Positions 24,858 through 34,157 of a stretch of 64,000 nt of DNA are shown here, one piece after another. The first letter of the stretch is position 1; each line of letters opens with the position of its first letter. The stretch lies in the NCBI RefSeq assembly GCF_036084755.1, contig NZ_CP107968.1, positions 6,766,001 to 6,830,000 of the forward strand, read 5' to 3'. The notes under the pieces are model-generated. The model searched no databases. It was not told where the DNA came from and was given only the letters and a program-made list of their open reading frames with translations. The DNA comes from Streptomyces sp. NBC_00370. Lineage in GTDB: Bacteria; Actinomycetota; Actinomycetes; Streptomycetales; Streptomycetaceae. Both the position numbers and the translations under genes were made by a program.

Positions 24858-26108
24858 ATGCGGCAGTCGAAGGTTCGTACGGCCTCGGTGGTATTCGCTC
24901 TCCCGGTCGCCATGCTCGTGGCGGCCGGCTGCGGAAGCGGCGGCGTGAAGCACAGCGAGCACGCCGTGCTGAGCGTCGACAGGCCCGTCTCACTCGCCGA
25001 CGCACCGGTGCGGCTGCGCTTCACCGGCCTGCGTCCCGGGGAAGAGGTCACCGCGGGGTCCAGTGCCGTGGACGCCCGGCACCGGACGTGGACGGGCAAG
25101 GCCGTCCTGACCGCCGACAAGCACGGCGTGATCGATCTCGACCGCGACGCCCCGAAGTCCGGCACCTACCGGGGCGTCGACGCCATGGGGCTGTTCTGGT
25201 CGATGACACCGCGCGGCGCCGACCCGGTGACCTCGTGGTTCCAGCCGCCGAAGCAGACGTCCTCGTTCTCCGTACGGATCACCCTGCGCGCGGGCGACCG
25301 CACCGTCGCGGCGAAGACGCTCACCCGCACCACGGTCGGGCGCGGGGTGCGGCACACCACGCTCACCGAGGCGCGCGACCAGGTCAGCGGGGAGCTGTAT
25401 CTGCCGCCCGCAGGCGCCCGGCAGGGAGCGCCCGTCCTGCTGCTCGGCGGCTCGGAGGGCGGGGTGAGCTACAGCGGTCGTGCGGCGCTGCTCGCCTCGC
25501 GTGGCCATCCGGCCCTGGCTGTCTGCTACTTCGGGTGTCAGGACGACGGGCCGCCGAAGAGCCTGGAGCGCATCCCCATGGAGTACTTCGCCACGGCGGC
25601 GCGGGTGCTGGACCGGCGGGCCGGCGCCGCTCCGGGACGTACGACGGTCGTCGGCGCCTCCCGGGGCACCGAACCGGCCCAACTGCTGGTCCAGGACTAC
25701 CCGGAACTGGTTCGCAACGCGGTCGTGTTCGCCCCGAGCGCGCGTACTAGTCCGGGCTATCCGCACGGCGGTGTCGCGTGGACGAAGGACGGCAAGCCGG
25801 CCGAGGCCGCCCCGATACCGCTCGACAACGTACGCGGAAGTGTCCTCGCCGTCGCCGGCGCCGACGACAAGGTGTGGGACTCGGCCACCTCGGCGCAGCT
25901 CATCGCCTCGGGTCAGAGTGTCACGGGCGTGTCGTACCGGGCGCTGGTGTACCCGGGCGCCGGGCACGGCGTGACGAACCTTCCCTACTTCCCCTCCGGC
26001 ACGGTCGTCGAGAGCGGGGCGCGCGAGGATCTGGGTGGTACGCGTGCGGGCAACGCCCGTGCCGCCGAGCAGAGTTGGCCGCAGGCCCGGAAGCTGATGG
26101 GCGACTGA
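24858..26108 (+). CDS. BAAT/acyl-CoA thioesterase-like alpha/beta hydrolase, lipoprotein
   Basis: 416 residues. A lipoprotein signal (VVFALPVAMLVAAGC) is followed by a beta-rich domain with LSLADAPVRLRFTGL-type strands, as in the N-terminal domain of bile-acid-CoA:amino-acid acyltransferases and acyl-CoA thioesterases. The alpha/beta hydrolase domain then has LLGGSEGG, the nucleophile elbow VVGASRGTEP (Ser268), AGADDKVWD and PGAGHGV for the acid and histidine. BAAT enzymes usually have Cys or Ser at the elbow. The GGAGG directly abuts the ATG, an unusually short spacing. Surface location suggests an ester or thioester hydrolase rather than an intracellular acyltransferase. Confidence 0.8.
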   Translation: MRQSKVRTASVVFALPVAMLVAAGCGSGGVKHSEHAVLSVDRPVSLADAPVRLRFTGLRPGEEVTAGSSAVDARHRTWTGKAVLTADKHGVIDLDRDAPKSGTYRGVDAMGLFWSMTPRGADPVTSWFQPPKQTSSFSVRITLRAGDRTVAAKTLTRTTVGRGVRHTTLTEARDQVSGELYLPPAGARQGAPVLLLGGSEGGVSYSGRAALLASRGHPALAVCYFGCQDDGPPKSLERIPMEYFATAARVLDRRAGAAPGRTTVVGASRGTEPAQLLVQDYPELVRNAVVFAPSARTSPGYPHGGVAWTKDGKPAEAAPIPLDNVRGSVLAVAGADDKVWDSATSAQLIASGQSVTGVSYRALVYPGAGHGVTNLPYFPSGTVVESGAREDLGGTRAGNARAAEQSWPQARKLMGD

Positions 26109-26144
26109 GTCACCCGGCGGAGACTTCGCGGACCCGCCCCGCGG

Positions 26145-27095
26145 CTACGGCTTCGCCTTCGCCCACGGTTTGACCCCGAGCTTCCCGGTGGTGCCCAGGT
26201 CGAGCTTCGGGGTCACCGTCACCGGGTCGGCGCCGGCCTTCGCCCGGACCCGTACGTAGGGCACGTTCACCGCCGTCCCCATCTGGGTGGTGTTGCGCCA
26301 GACCAGGGCGGAGGTGGCCTCCTCGCCCGGCTTGAGGGTGACGGGCCCGGGCGGCGTGTCGGGTCCCGCGCCGGTGGAGATCTCGGCGCTGCCTTCGAGG
26401 ATCTGCACGCCGTCGACGGGCTTACGGTCCTCGTCGAGGAGTTGCAGCAGCGGATAGCCCTCGACGGTGTAGGTGCGCGTGCCGCAGTTGTCGAGGTGCA
26501 GGCCCACGACCCGCAGCCCCATGGCCGCGTCTCCTCGGTCGACGCTGACGCGGATCCCCGAGGCGGGGCAGGTGCCCGGCTCGGTCGGCGCCTCGGCTGC
26601 GGGGACCCTGGTCACCTCCAGCACCTTGGCCCCCGTGGTCCGTGGCGCCCCGGGCGGCAGCGCTTCGGCCTGGACCGTGCCGCGCACGGTCCTGCCAGGA
26701 CCGACGTCGCGCACGGTCACGGTCCGGTTGGACATGGCGCCGCCGTCAGCGCTCTGGAAGGTGATGATGACCGTGTAAGTCAGCGTCTCGGCGCTCTTGT
26801 TGGTGACCTCGTAGGCGGCGGAGATCCCCGAATACAGGCTGTCGGCGTGGACGGAGTAGTCGTCGGACGGCGTGCGGGAAGGCGACGGCAAGGTCACCGA
26901 GGTGACCCGTACGCCGTCCTTGCCCGGATCGTCGACCGGTGTGCCGGACGGCGAACCGGCCGCGCCCGCACCTCGGTCCCCGGCGCCCGCGGGCTCCGTC
27001 CCGCAGCCCGTGAGCAGCAGAGCGGTCGCGGCGAGGGCCGCCAGGAAGGGTGCGGGCGCGGCGGCGGCCGGGCGGAAGGCGGAGGGTCTGCTCAT
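26145..27095 (-). CDS. DUF4232-type lipoprotein
   Basis: 316 residues. The signal ends in a lipobox (LLLTGC). A linker of Gly, Pro and Ser follows, then two beta-rich parts. The C-terminal part has GLRVVGLHLDNCGTRTYTVEGYPLLQL and LKPGEEATSALVWRN, features I associate with the actinobacterial DUF4232 domain, with paired cysteines. The function is unknown, and it is expected on the outer face of the membrane. It converges with the BAAT-like gene and precedes the nagA operon in the same orientation after a 67-bp gap. Confidence 0.75.
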   Translation of the reverse strand: MSRPSAFRPAAAAPAPFLAALAATALLLTGCGTEPAGAGDRGAGAAGSPSGTPVDDPGKDGVRVTSVTLPSPSRTPSDDYSVHADSLYSGISAAYEVTNKSAETLTYTVIITFQSADGGAMSNRTVTVRDVGPGRTVRGTVQAEALPPGAPRTTGAKVLEVTRVPAAEAPTEPGTCPASGIRVSVDRGDAAMGLRVVGLHLDNCGTRTYTVEGYPLLQLLDEDRKPVDGVQILEGSAEISTGAGPDTPPGPVTLKPGEEATSALVWRNTTQMGTAVNVPYVRVRAKAGADPVTVTPKLDLGTTGKLGVKPWAKAKP

Positions 27096-27162
27096 CGGGT
27101 CATCCCATCAGGGCGGTGACCACGCACGCGTGACGGAGGCCACAGCTCCGGTCACAGGAGTG

Positions 27163-28332
27163 TCACAAGTGCACGCTCTCACCCGCGAGCCAGACCCGGT
27201 CGGGGCGCAGCTCGGCGTCGAGCGACACCAAGTCGGCGCGCAGCCCCGGGAGCAGGGCGCCCCGGTCGGTCAGCCTCAGCAGCCGCGCCGCGTTCGTCGT
27301 CGCCATCCGTACGGCGTCGGCGAGCGGCAGTCCGATGCCGAGCACCGCGCGGCGGAAGGCGTCAGCGACGAACAGGGTGGAGCCGGCGAGTGTGTCCGTG
27401 CCGCGCAGCCGTGCCACGCCGTCGGTGACGGTGACCTCCCGGTCGGCGAACCGGTAGGTGCCGTCGGAGAGTCCGGCGGCCGGCATGGCGTCGCTGACGA
27501 GCAGCAGCCGGTCGGCCCCGGCCGTCCGGTGGGCCAACCGGACCGTGTCGTCGGCCAGATGGTGCCCGTCCAGGATCAACTCGCAGCTCAGCCTGGGGTC
27601 GAGCAGCGCTGCCGCCGCCGGCCCCGGCTCCCGGTGGTGCAGGGGCGGCATCGCGTTGAAGAGATGGGTGACGGCGCGTGCGCCGGCCGCCGCCGCCCGG
27701 CCGAACTGCTCGGCCGTCGCGTCGCTGTGCCCGAGACAGAACAGCAGGTCGTCCGCGTGCTCGCGGATCAGCTCGACGGCGCCGGGCAGTTCGGGCGCGA
27801 CGGTCATCGACCGGGCGTGGCCGCCCGCCGCTGCCAGCAGCCGCGCCAGCACCGCCCGGTCGGGGGTGCGCAGGGCGTCACGGGTCTGCGCACCTCGCCG
27901 CTCGGGCGACAGGAAGGGGCCCTCGAAGTGGATCCCCGCGAGCGAGGGCGCCGAGCCGTCCTCGATCACCTCGGCGACGGCGCGCGCCGCCGCCTCCATC
28001 GCCGGCGGCGCCGTCGTGGCGACGGACGCCAGCATGGTGGTCGTACCGCGCGCCAGATGGCCGGCCGTCGCCGCCCGTACGTCGGCCGGGTCGCCGGTGT
28101 AGACCGAGTGGCCGGCGCCGCCGTGGCAGTGCGGATCCACGAACCCGGGCACCAGCAGCCGGCCGCCGAGGTCGAGCACCGGCCCCTCGGCGGAGTCCGG
28201 CGGCGCGCCGTGCCCGAGTGCGTCGATCCGCCCGTCGCTGATCGCCAGCCACCCGGCCGTGACGCCGTGACGGGGTGTCACGAGCCGCGCGCCGACGAGC
28301 AGTTGGGGCGCGGGCGGCTGCCCGCCGGTCAC
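27163..28332 (-). CDS. nagA: N-acetylglucosamine-6-phosphate deacetylase
   Basis: 389 residues. It removes acetate from GlcNAc-6-phosphate. The metal-binding amidohydrolase motifs are VPGFVDPHCHGGAGHSVYTG, the Glu in IHFEGPFLSPERRGAQ, LGHSDATAEQ, THLFNAMPPLHHREPG and LVSDAMPAAG. The GTG start overlaps the stop of the GH3 gene (GTGA), so the two are translationally coupled. It is the last gene of the ROK-ABC-GH3-nagA run. A kinase or PTS elsewhere must supply the 6-phosphate. Confidence 0.94.
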   Translation of the reverse strand: MTGGQPPAPQLLVGARLVTPRHGVTAGWLAISDGRIDALGHGAPPDSAEGPVLDLGGRLLVPGFVDPHCHGGAGHSVYTGDPADVRAATAGHLARGTTTMLASVATTAPPAMEAAARAVAEVIEDGSAPSLAGIHFEGPFLSPERRGAQTRDALRTPDRAVLARLLAAAGGHARSMTVAPELPGAVELIREHADDLLFCLGHSDATAEQFGRAAAAGARAVTHLFNAMPPLHHREPGPAAAALLDPRLSCELILDGHHLADDTVRLAHRTAGADRLLLVSDAMPAAGLSDGTYRFADREVTVTDGVARLRGTDTLAGSTLFVADAFRRAVLGIGLPLADAVRMATTNAARLLRLTDRGALLPGLRADLVSLDAELRPDRVWLAGESVHL

Positions 28333-29798
28333 GCGTCGGCCAGCAGGGCGCCGACAGCGGCCTGTGCGCAGACCCGCGAGGCGCCGAAGGTGCGTACCCA
28401 GCCGCGGAAGCCGCTGAAGTCGTCGCCGGGTACGCCCATGTCGACCACGACGGCCGTCGGGTACCGCTTGAGCAGGTCGTCCAGCACGGGGCGCTGCCAG
28501 GGGAAGCGGTGCGAGCTGCGGACGAGCAGCAGCACATCGGCAGCCGGGCCGAACTCGTCGCGGAACAGCCCGATCTCGGCGCGGATCATGCCTTCGGCGT
28601 TGTACGTGTCACCGGCCACGGCCAGCGACTCCACCTCGACCCCCGCGGCGCGCAGCGGCTCCTCCACACCCCAGGACGCGCCGCCCTGCGCGGGCGAGTG
28701 GGTCGGGTCGAGCCGTACGACCAGGGCGCGGTCGCCGCGTATCCGCGCGTCGCCGTGCACCTCGGTGACGGCCCGGGCGAGCCGTGCGCCCACCGCGTCG
28801 TCGTGGGCCTCACCGGCGGCGCGCCGCCGCGTGCCGAGCCTGGCGATGCGTTCGTTGGCCTCGCGCAGCCGGGCCAGCGGCAGTGTGCCGTCCTCGACGG
28901 CCGTGACCAGGGCGGTGGCCGCCGTCCGCACGTCGTCCCCGAACGCCCACGCGCCCAGGCAGAGCGCGTCGGCGCCCGCGCCGATGGCCCGTACCGCCGC
29001 CTCCGGCAGGCTCGCGACATCGCTGATGCCGTGCATCTCCAGGGCGTCGGTGATGACGACACCGTCGTAGCCCAGCTCCTCGCGCAGCAGCCCGGTCAGC
29101 ACGGCCGGGCTGATGGTGGCGGGTACGTCGTCGAGCTGGGTCAGCAGGACGTGCGAGACCATGATGCTGTCGACCCCGGCGGAGATGGCCGCGCGGAACG
29201 GGTCGAGGTAGTGGTCGACCAGCTCCTGCCGGGACAGGCCGACGGTGGGTGTGCCGAGGTGGGCGTCGGTCGAGCTGAGCCCGTGCCCGGGGAAGTGTTT
29301 GGCGCAGGCGCTGACCCCGGCGGACTGGAGGCCTTCCACCCAGGCCGCCGCGTGCTTGGCGACCAGGGTCCGGTCCGAGCCGAAACAGCGGATGCCGTTG
29401 GGGCTCAGCGGGTTGACCGCGGCGTCGACCGCGGGCGCCAGGTCCCAGTCCACACCGGCCTCGACCAGCGAGAGGCCGATCTGGTACGCGGCCTGCCGGG
29501 TCAGCTCCGGGTCGTCGAGCCGGCCCAGCGCGTGGTTGCCGGGCACCGACGTACCGCCGTGCGCCTCAAGGCGGTTGACGTCGCCGCCCTCCTCGTCGAT
29601 GGAGAGCACGACATGCTCCCGCAGTCCGTGCAGCCCGGCCGTCAGCTCGCGCACCTGCTCGGCCGACGCGATGTCCTTGCCGAACAGGACGAATCCGCCG
29701 AGCCCTTCGGCGACGCTCGCACGGGCCCACCGGGGCACGGTGCGCCGGCCGAGTGCCGGGAACAGCACACCGTGGGCCAGTCGGGACAGCTCGCTCAT
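28329..29798 (-). CDS. GH3 beta-N-acetylglucosaminidase
   Basis: 489 residues, no signal peptide, so cytoplasmic. The GH3 hallmark KHFPGHG (167-173), the STDAH Asp-His dyad (178/180) used as acid/base in bacterial hexosaminidases, and the nucleophile Asp251 in VVITDALEMHG are all present. A C-terminal domain of about 150 residues follows, as in NagZ/NagA-like two-domain enzymes. It would split imported chitobiose-type oligosaccharides to GlcNAc for NagA after phosphorylation. It is flanked by the importer permease genes and nagA. Phosphorolytic activity is possible for some GH3 members. Confidence 0.9.
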   Translation of the reverse strand: MSELSRLAHGVLFPALGRRTVPRWARASVAEGLGGFVLFGKDIASAEQVRELTAGLHGLREHVVLSIDEEGGDVNRLEAHGGTSVPGNHALGRLDDPELTRQAAYQIGLSLVEAGVDWDLAPAVDAAVNPLSPNGIRCFGSDRTLVAKHAAAWVEGLQSAGVSACAKHFPGHGLSSTDAHLGTPTVGLSRQELVDHYLDPFRAAISAGVDSIMVSHVLLTQLDDVPATISPAVLTGLLREELGYDGVVITDALEMHGISDVASLPEAAVRAIGAGADALCLGAWAFGDDVRTAATALVTAVEDGTLPLARLREANERIARLGTRRRAAGEAHDDAVGARLARAVTEVHGDARIRGDRALVVRLDPTHSPAQGGASWGVEEPLRAAGVEVESLAVAGDTYNAEGMIRAEIGLFRDEFGPAADVLLLVRSSHRFPWQRPVLDDLLKRYPTAVVVDMGVPGDDFSGFRGWVRTFGASRVCAQAAVGALLADA

Positions 29799-29829
29799 GA
29801 GCTCCTCGCTCTCTCGTTTCGTCGCGCGG

Positions 29830-30672
29830 TCATTCCTTGACCGCGCCGCTGGTCATGCCGCCGACCAGGCGTCGCTGCACCAGCAGGAAGAAGATCAGTA
29901 CGGGGATGGAGAAGATCGTCGAAGCCGCGATCATGGCGCCGTAGTCGACGCTCTCCGAGGTCTGGAAGGACACCAGCCAGACCGGCAGTGTGTAGTTGCT
30001 CTGCGACTTCATGATCACGTAGGCGAAGAGATAGTCGTCCCACGCGTTGACGAAGGCGAAGATGGAGGTGGCGACGATGCCCGGCATCAGCAGCGGGAGC
30101 AGCACCCGGGTGTACATCTGGAACCTGCCGCACCCGTCGACGAGCGCCGCTTCCTCCAGCTCGACCGGTACGCCCTCGACGAAGCCGCGCAGTGTCCAGA
30201 TCGTGAACGGCAGCACGAACGTCATGTAGGTGAGGACCAACCCCGGTATGAAGTCGAGGCCGTTGATGGATCTGAGCATCAGATAGACCGGGATGACCAT
30301 CGCCGCGGCCGGGATCATCTGGACCAGCACCAGGATCGCGAGCAGTGCCTTGCGGCCGGCGAACCGGAAGCGGGCGATGGCGACGGCGGCGAACAGCGAG
30401 ATGATCAGGGACAGTACGACCGAGGACAGCGTCACGGTCAGCGAGTTGCGGACGAAGACCCAGAAGTGCGGCTTGTCCAGGGCCCGCGCGAAGTTGTCCA
30501 GACTCAGCGGCCAGGGGAAGAACTGCGGTACGGCGCTGAGGATCCTGCCGGGCCGCTTCAGCGCTGTGGTCACCATCCAGTAGACGGGGAACACCATCAC
30601 GGCGGAGACCAGCAGCGCGATGATGTTGTTGACGGTGCGCCGCCGGCGTGCCGGTGTCATCGATGCGCTCAT
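29830..30672 (-). CDS. CUT1 sugar ABC transporter permease (MalG-type)
   Basis: 280 residues with six predicted membrane helices. The EAA loop GVPVELEEAALVDGCGRFQMY, which docks the ATPase, is clear. The start is ATG at 30672, whose ATGA overlaps the stop of the first permease. A positively charged N-terminus (ARRRR) precedes helix 1. It forms the second half of the channel for the binding protein at 31657. No ATPase gene is present, so the shared MsiK-type ATPase is the likely partner. Confidence 0.92.
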   Translation of the reverse strand: MSASMTPARRRRTVNNIIALLVSAVMVFPVYWMVTTALKRPGRILSAVPQFFPWPLSLDNFARALDKPHFWVFVRNSLTVTLSSVVLSLIISLFAAVAIARFRFAGRKALLAILVLVQMIPAAAMVIPVYLMLRSINGLDFIPGLVLTYMTFVLPFTIWTLRGFVEGVPVELEEAALVDGCGRFQMYTRVLLPLLMPGIVATSIFAFVNAWDDYLFAYVIMKSQSNYTLPVWLVSFQTSESVDYGAMIAASTIFSIPVLIFFLLVQRRLVGGMTSGAVKE

Positions 30673-31640
30673 CGCGTCTCCCCCTGGGCCGAGAGCTTGC
30701 GTACGTAGGCGATGGAGAACAGCGCCAGGATCAGCACCGTCACCACGGCGATGGAGGCGCCGCTGCCGTAGTCGTTGCGGCTGAACGCGGTGATGTAGGC
30801 GTACACACCGAGGGTGGTGGTCTGCCCGTCGGGACCGCCCTGGGTCAGCACCCAGATCGGGGTGAACGAGTTGACCGACCAGATGACTTCCAGGATGGTC
30901 AGGATCGCCAGCACCGGACGCATGATCGGGATGGTGATGTGCCGGAACGTCTGCAGGGTGCCCGCACCGTCGAGCCGCGCCGCCTCGTACAGCGACTCGG
31001 ATATCTGCCCGCGTGCGGCGAACAGCGTCAGGGCCACGAAGGGCAGCCCCTTCCACACCGTCAGCAGGACGATCAGCCCGAGTGCCTGGTTCGGATGGGA
31101 GAACCAGTCGTGCGCCGTCAGGTCGCCGAACACCTGGAGCTTGGTGAGCAGCCAGTTGGCCACGCCGTACTGCGGCTGGTACATCCACTGCCACACCAGC
31201 GTCGCCGCGACCATCGGCATCGCCCACACCAGCACCAGACACACCGTGGTGACGATCTGCACCCACCGGGAGACACCCATCAGCAGATGCGAGATGAGGA
31301 AACCCAGCACCATCAGCAGCAGGACACACAACGCGGTGAACACCAGGGTACGGACCAGCACGGCCCGGAAGTCCGCGTCGCCGAATATCTTGGTGAAGTT
31401 GTCGAGTCCGACGAAGTCGGCCTGTCCGGTGAAGAGCGAGCGCGGACCGAAGTCCTGCGTGGACAGGACGAGCAGCCGCACCAGGGGATAGCCCTGGATC
31501 AGCAGGAGTGCGATCACCGCGGGTGCGATCATCGCCCAGGGCAGCATCCGTGGCCGGGTGGCGCTGCGGCGCCGGCCCGGGGGCCGGGGGCGGGGCCCGG
31601 TCGAGGTGCGTACCGGACTCCGCTTCTCTGTGATTGCCAT
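30669..31640 (-). CDS. CUT1 sugar ABC transporter permease (MalF-type)
   Basis: 323 residues with about six membrane helices after an arginine- and proline-rich cytoplasmic tail. The EAA loop ISESLYEAARLDGAGTLQTFR is diagnostic. The ATG has GAGG upstream. It lies 16 bp after the binding-protein gene and overlaps the next permease by 4 nt. Substrate is inferred from the coupled GH3 and nagA genes to be a beta-linked GlcNAc oligosaccharide, perhaps chitobiose. Confidence 0.92.
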   Translation of the reverse strand: MAITEKRSPVRTSTGPRPRPPGRRRSATRPRMLPWAMIAPAVIALLLIQGYPLVRLLVLSTQDFGPRSLFTGQADFVGLDNFTKIFGDADFRAVLVRTLVFTALCVLLLMVLGFLISHLLMGVSRWVQIVTTVCLVLVWAMPMVAATLVWQWMYQPQYGVANWLLTKLQVFGDLTAHDWFSHPNQALGLIVLLTVWKGLPFVALTLFAARGQISESLYEAARLDGAGTLQTFRHITIPIMRPVLAILTILEVIWSVNSFTPIWVLTQGGPDGQTTTLGVYAYITAFSRNDYGSGASIAVVTVLILALFSIAYVRKLSAQGETR

Positions 31641-31656
31641 CAGGGCCTCAGAAGGA

Positions 31657-32949
31657 CTAGTCGCTCAGTGAGTTGAAGGCTTCGGTCGCGTGCTTGTCGT
31701 AGTCGGCCGACGCCTTCGCGATGTCGGCGCCGCTCGCGATCTTCGAGAAGAACTGCTCGTTGTACCGCTCGGTCTCCAGCGTCGCCTCGCCCGGACTGCT
31801 GGGCAGCGGCCGACTGATCCGGCTGGCGGCGGACGCGACGGTCAGCTGCTCCGGCACGCCCGGCGGGGTGAAGTCGGGTGACACGGGCAGCAGATTGAGC
31901 GTGGTCGCCATCTTCTGCTGGAACCGCTTGCCGGAGACGATGCGCAGCCAGTCCGCTGCCGCCTCCTGGTCCGGGCTGTTGGCCGCGACCCCGACCGTCG
32001 AACCGGAGACGATCACCGGCATGGACTTGTCAGCGGTGTAGCCGGGCATCGGGAAGAAGCCGATCTCGTCCTTGAGTGACGGGTTCTTCTCCAGCACGGC
32101 GGCCGGCTCCCAGGCCTTCACGTACGCCATGGCGGCCTTGCCGTCGGCGAAGAGCTGGTCCTGGTCGGGGCTGTCGGTGTTGACGCCGACGGAGGACTTG
32201 GTGGAGCAGCTGTTCTGGAAGTCCCGCCAGGCGGTGAGTCCCGCCGCGTTCTGCGGGGAACTCATCTGCGCCTTCCACGTGCCGCCGGACCGGGTGGCGA
32301 TCTCGCCGCCCTTGCCGAAGAGGAACGGCATGCCGTTGAACCAGTACTGGCCCGGCAGGTAGAACCCGGAGAAGTTGGCCACCTGCGCGTTGGCCTTGGC
32401 GAGCGTCCCGCAGTCCTGCTGCAACTGCGCAAGCGTCTTGGGGGGTTGCTTGATCCCGGCGTCGGCGAACAGCTTCTTGTTGTACATGACGACCTTGGTG
32501 CCGCCGTACAGCGGTACGGCGTACAGCTTGCCGTCGTACGTGGAGGGGCCCGAAAGCCCGGTCAGCCAGCCGTCGGAGCCCTCGAAGGACTTCTTGTCGG
32601 CGGTGAGATCGGCGAGACCGCCGGAGTAAGTCTGCAGCGGGGTCTGGGTGTTGCCCATCTCGACGATGTCCGGCGGGTTGTTGGTCGCCAGCGCCGTGGT
32701 CACCTTCGTGGCGACCCCGTCCCACTGCTGTATCTGGATGTCGACCTTGATGTCCGGGTGCTTCTTGGCGAACTCGGTGTTGACGTCCTTGATCAGCGGA
32801 TTGTCACCGGGGCCGCCGGTCATCATCCAGATGGTGAGCTTGTGGTCGGACTCGGACTGCGAGCCGCCGCTGCCACCGCCGCAGCCGGTCAGCGCGAGCG
32901 CCATGACCGGCAGCGCCGTGACGGCATACCGCCACCGTGATCGGTTCAT
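31657..32949 (-). CDS. Sugar ABC transporter solute-binding lipoprotein
   Basis: 430 residues. The ATG at 32949 is chosen, because AAGG is 9 nt upstream, whereas the in-frame GTG three codons earlier touches it. The signal ends in LALTGC, followed by a Gly/Ser linker. The mature part is a cluster B extracellular binding protein (KLTIWMMTGGPGDNP, DIVEMGNTQTPLQ). It binds sugar outside the membrane and delivers it to the two permeases. The gene begins 5 bp after the stop of the ROK regulator. Confidence 0.92.
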   Translation of the reverse strand: MNRSRWRYAVTALPVMALALTGCGGGSGGSQSESDHKLTIWMMTGGPGDNPLIKDVNTEFAKKHPDIKVDIQIQQWDGVATKVTTALATNNPPDIVEMGNTQTPLQTYSGGLADLTADKKSFEGSDGWLTGLSGPSTYDGKLYAVPLYGGTKVVMYNKKLFADAGIKQPPKTLAQLQQDCGTLAKANAQVANFSGFYLPGQYWFNGMPFLFGKGGEIATRSGGTWKAQMSSPQNAAGLTAWRDFQNSCSTKSSVGVNTDSPDQDQLFADGKAAMAYVKAWEPAAVLEKNPSLKDEIGFFPMPGYTADKSMPVIVSGSTVGVAANSPDQEAAADWLRIVSGKRFQQKMATTLNLLPVSPDFTPPGVPEQLTVASAASRISRPLPSSPGEATLETERYNEQFFSKIASGADIAKASADYDKHATEAFNSLSD

Positions 32950-32954
32950 TCTTC

Positions 32955-34157
32955 TCACCCTTCTTGTTCGTCCGTGGGACAGTCGTCGAGCCGCTTGACG
33001 ATCAGTTCGCGGTCGACGTCGATCGAGGCGCTGTCCGGGGCGCTGACCCCGAGTGACGCGTAGTAGTGGCCGAGGGACGAGGCCATCGAGCCGAGCAGCC
33101 CCGCCGAGTCGCCCAGGTCGGACTTCCTGACCAGGCTGCGCACCCCGACGGTGTCCGCGACCTGGTCGCTGATCCGGCCCAGCCAGGCCGGGTCGAAGGA
33201 CTCGGAGAACCCGCCGGTGAGGACGACCGTCTTCGGTTCGTAGGCCAGGGCCACGACCGAGACCAGATGGGTCAGCGCGGAGTGCACCTCGTCGAGCAGC
33301 GCCGCGTAGCGCGCCCGGTCGGCGAAGAGGCTCTGCGCCGTGGGGACTTCGACGCCCCTGCGGCGTGCGTAGGCGACCAGGTCGGCGCCGGAGAGCAGAT
33401 CGCGCAGCCGCTCCTCGCGGCCCGGCAGCGGGAGCCGGCCGAACTCGCCGAGCAGCCCCGACTCACCGGTCAGCACCCGCCCTTCGAGCGAGACGGCCGA
33501 ACCGAGGCCGGTGCCCATGGCGAGCAGGACGGCCGTCTCGCGGTCCGGCAGCGATCCGTAACTCAACTCGCCCAGCAGGGCGAGGTTGGAGTCGTTGCCG
33601 ACGAAGGTCGCCACACCCAGCAGCCGGGAGACCTCCTCGATGAAGGCGGTGCCCTTGATCTGGCCGAGGTTGTGCGAGGCGACGACGGTACGGCCGTCAC
33701 CGGTCACCACACCCGGCAGACCGATGGTGACGGTGTGCAGGGTGATGTCCTCGCCGTGTCCCGCGACCAGTTCGGTGACCCGGCGGGCCACCCAGGCGGC
33801 CAGTTCGGCCGACGTCGCGTCGCGCGGTGTCGCGTCACGGCTTCTGATCAGCGGGCGGCCCAGCGCGTCGGACACCACGACACGGCAGTTGGTGCCGCCG
33901 AGGTCGATGCCGCACACCAGGGCGGAGCGGTTGTTGAAGCCCACCGATGTGGACTGCCGGCCAGGTCCTTCGCGGAGCAGCCGGCGGCCTTCGCGGGCGA
34001 GCCCGTCGGCCATCAGGTCGTCGATGATCCGGAACACCGTGGCGCGGCTGAGACCGGTGTCGGCGATCAGCTGCTGGCGGTCCGTCTCGGCGCCGGACAG
34101 CAGGGCCGCGAGGACGGCGCTGCGGTTGGACGCACGGGGGAGGGAGGTAGTTGCCAC
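32955..34157 (-). CDS. ROK-family transcriptional regulator lacking the usual zinc motif
   Basis: 400 residues from the GTG at 34157 (AGAGGA close upstream); a GTG four codons earlier has no ribosome-binding site. An N-terminal winged helix (TGLSRATVFRIIDDLMADGL) is joined to a ROK sugar-kinase-like domain (GIDLGGTNCRVVVSD, GNDSNLALLGEL, LLAMGTGLGSAV). Where ROK proteins normally have EhGH and CxCGxxGCxE, this one reads GEFGRLPLPGREERLRD, with no zinc cysteines. It heads the binding-protein operon and probably represses it in response to the imported sugar or its phosphate. Confidence 0.85.
   Translation of the reverse strand: MATTSLPRASNRSAVLAALLSGAETDRQQLIADTGLSRATVFRIIDDLMADGLAREGRRLLREGPGRQSTSVGFNNRSALVCGIDLGGTNCRVVVSDALGRPLIRSRDATPRDATSAELAAWVARRVTELVAGHGEDITLHTVTIGLPGVVTGDGRTVVASHNLGQIKGTAFIEEVSRLLGVATFVGNDSNLALLGELSYGSLPDRETAVLLAMGTGLGSAVSLEGRVLTGESGLLGEFGRLPLPGREERLRDLLSGADLVAYARRRGVEVPTAQSLFADRARYAALLDEVHSALTHLVSVVALAYEPKTVVLTGGFSESFDPAWLGRISDQVADTVGVRSLVRKSDLGDSAGLLGSMASSLGHYYASLGVSAPDSASIDVDRELIVKRLDDCPTDEQEG

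Noticed and set aside
26872..29070. 732-codon open frame on the forward strand
   Set aside because: It covers the reverse-strand nagA and GH3 genes, whose catalytic motifs are intact; the forward translation is low-complexity.
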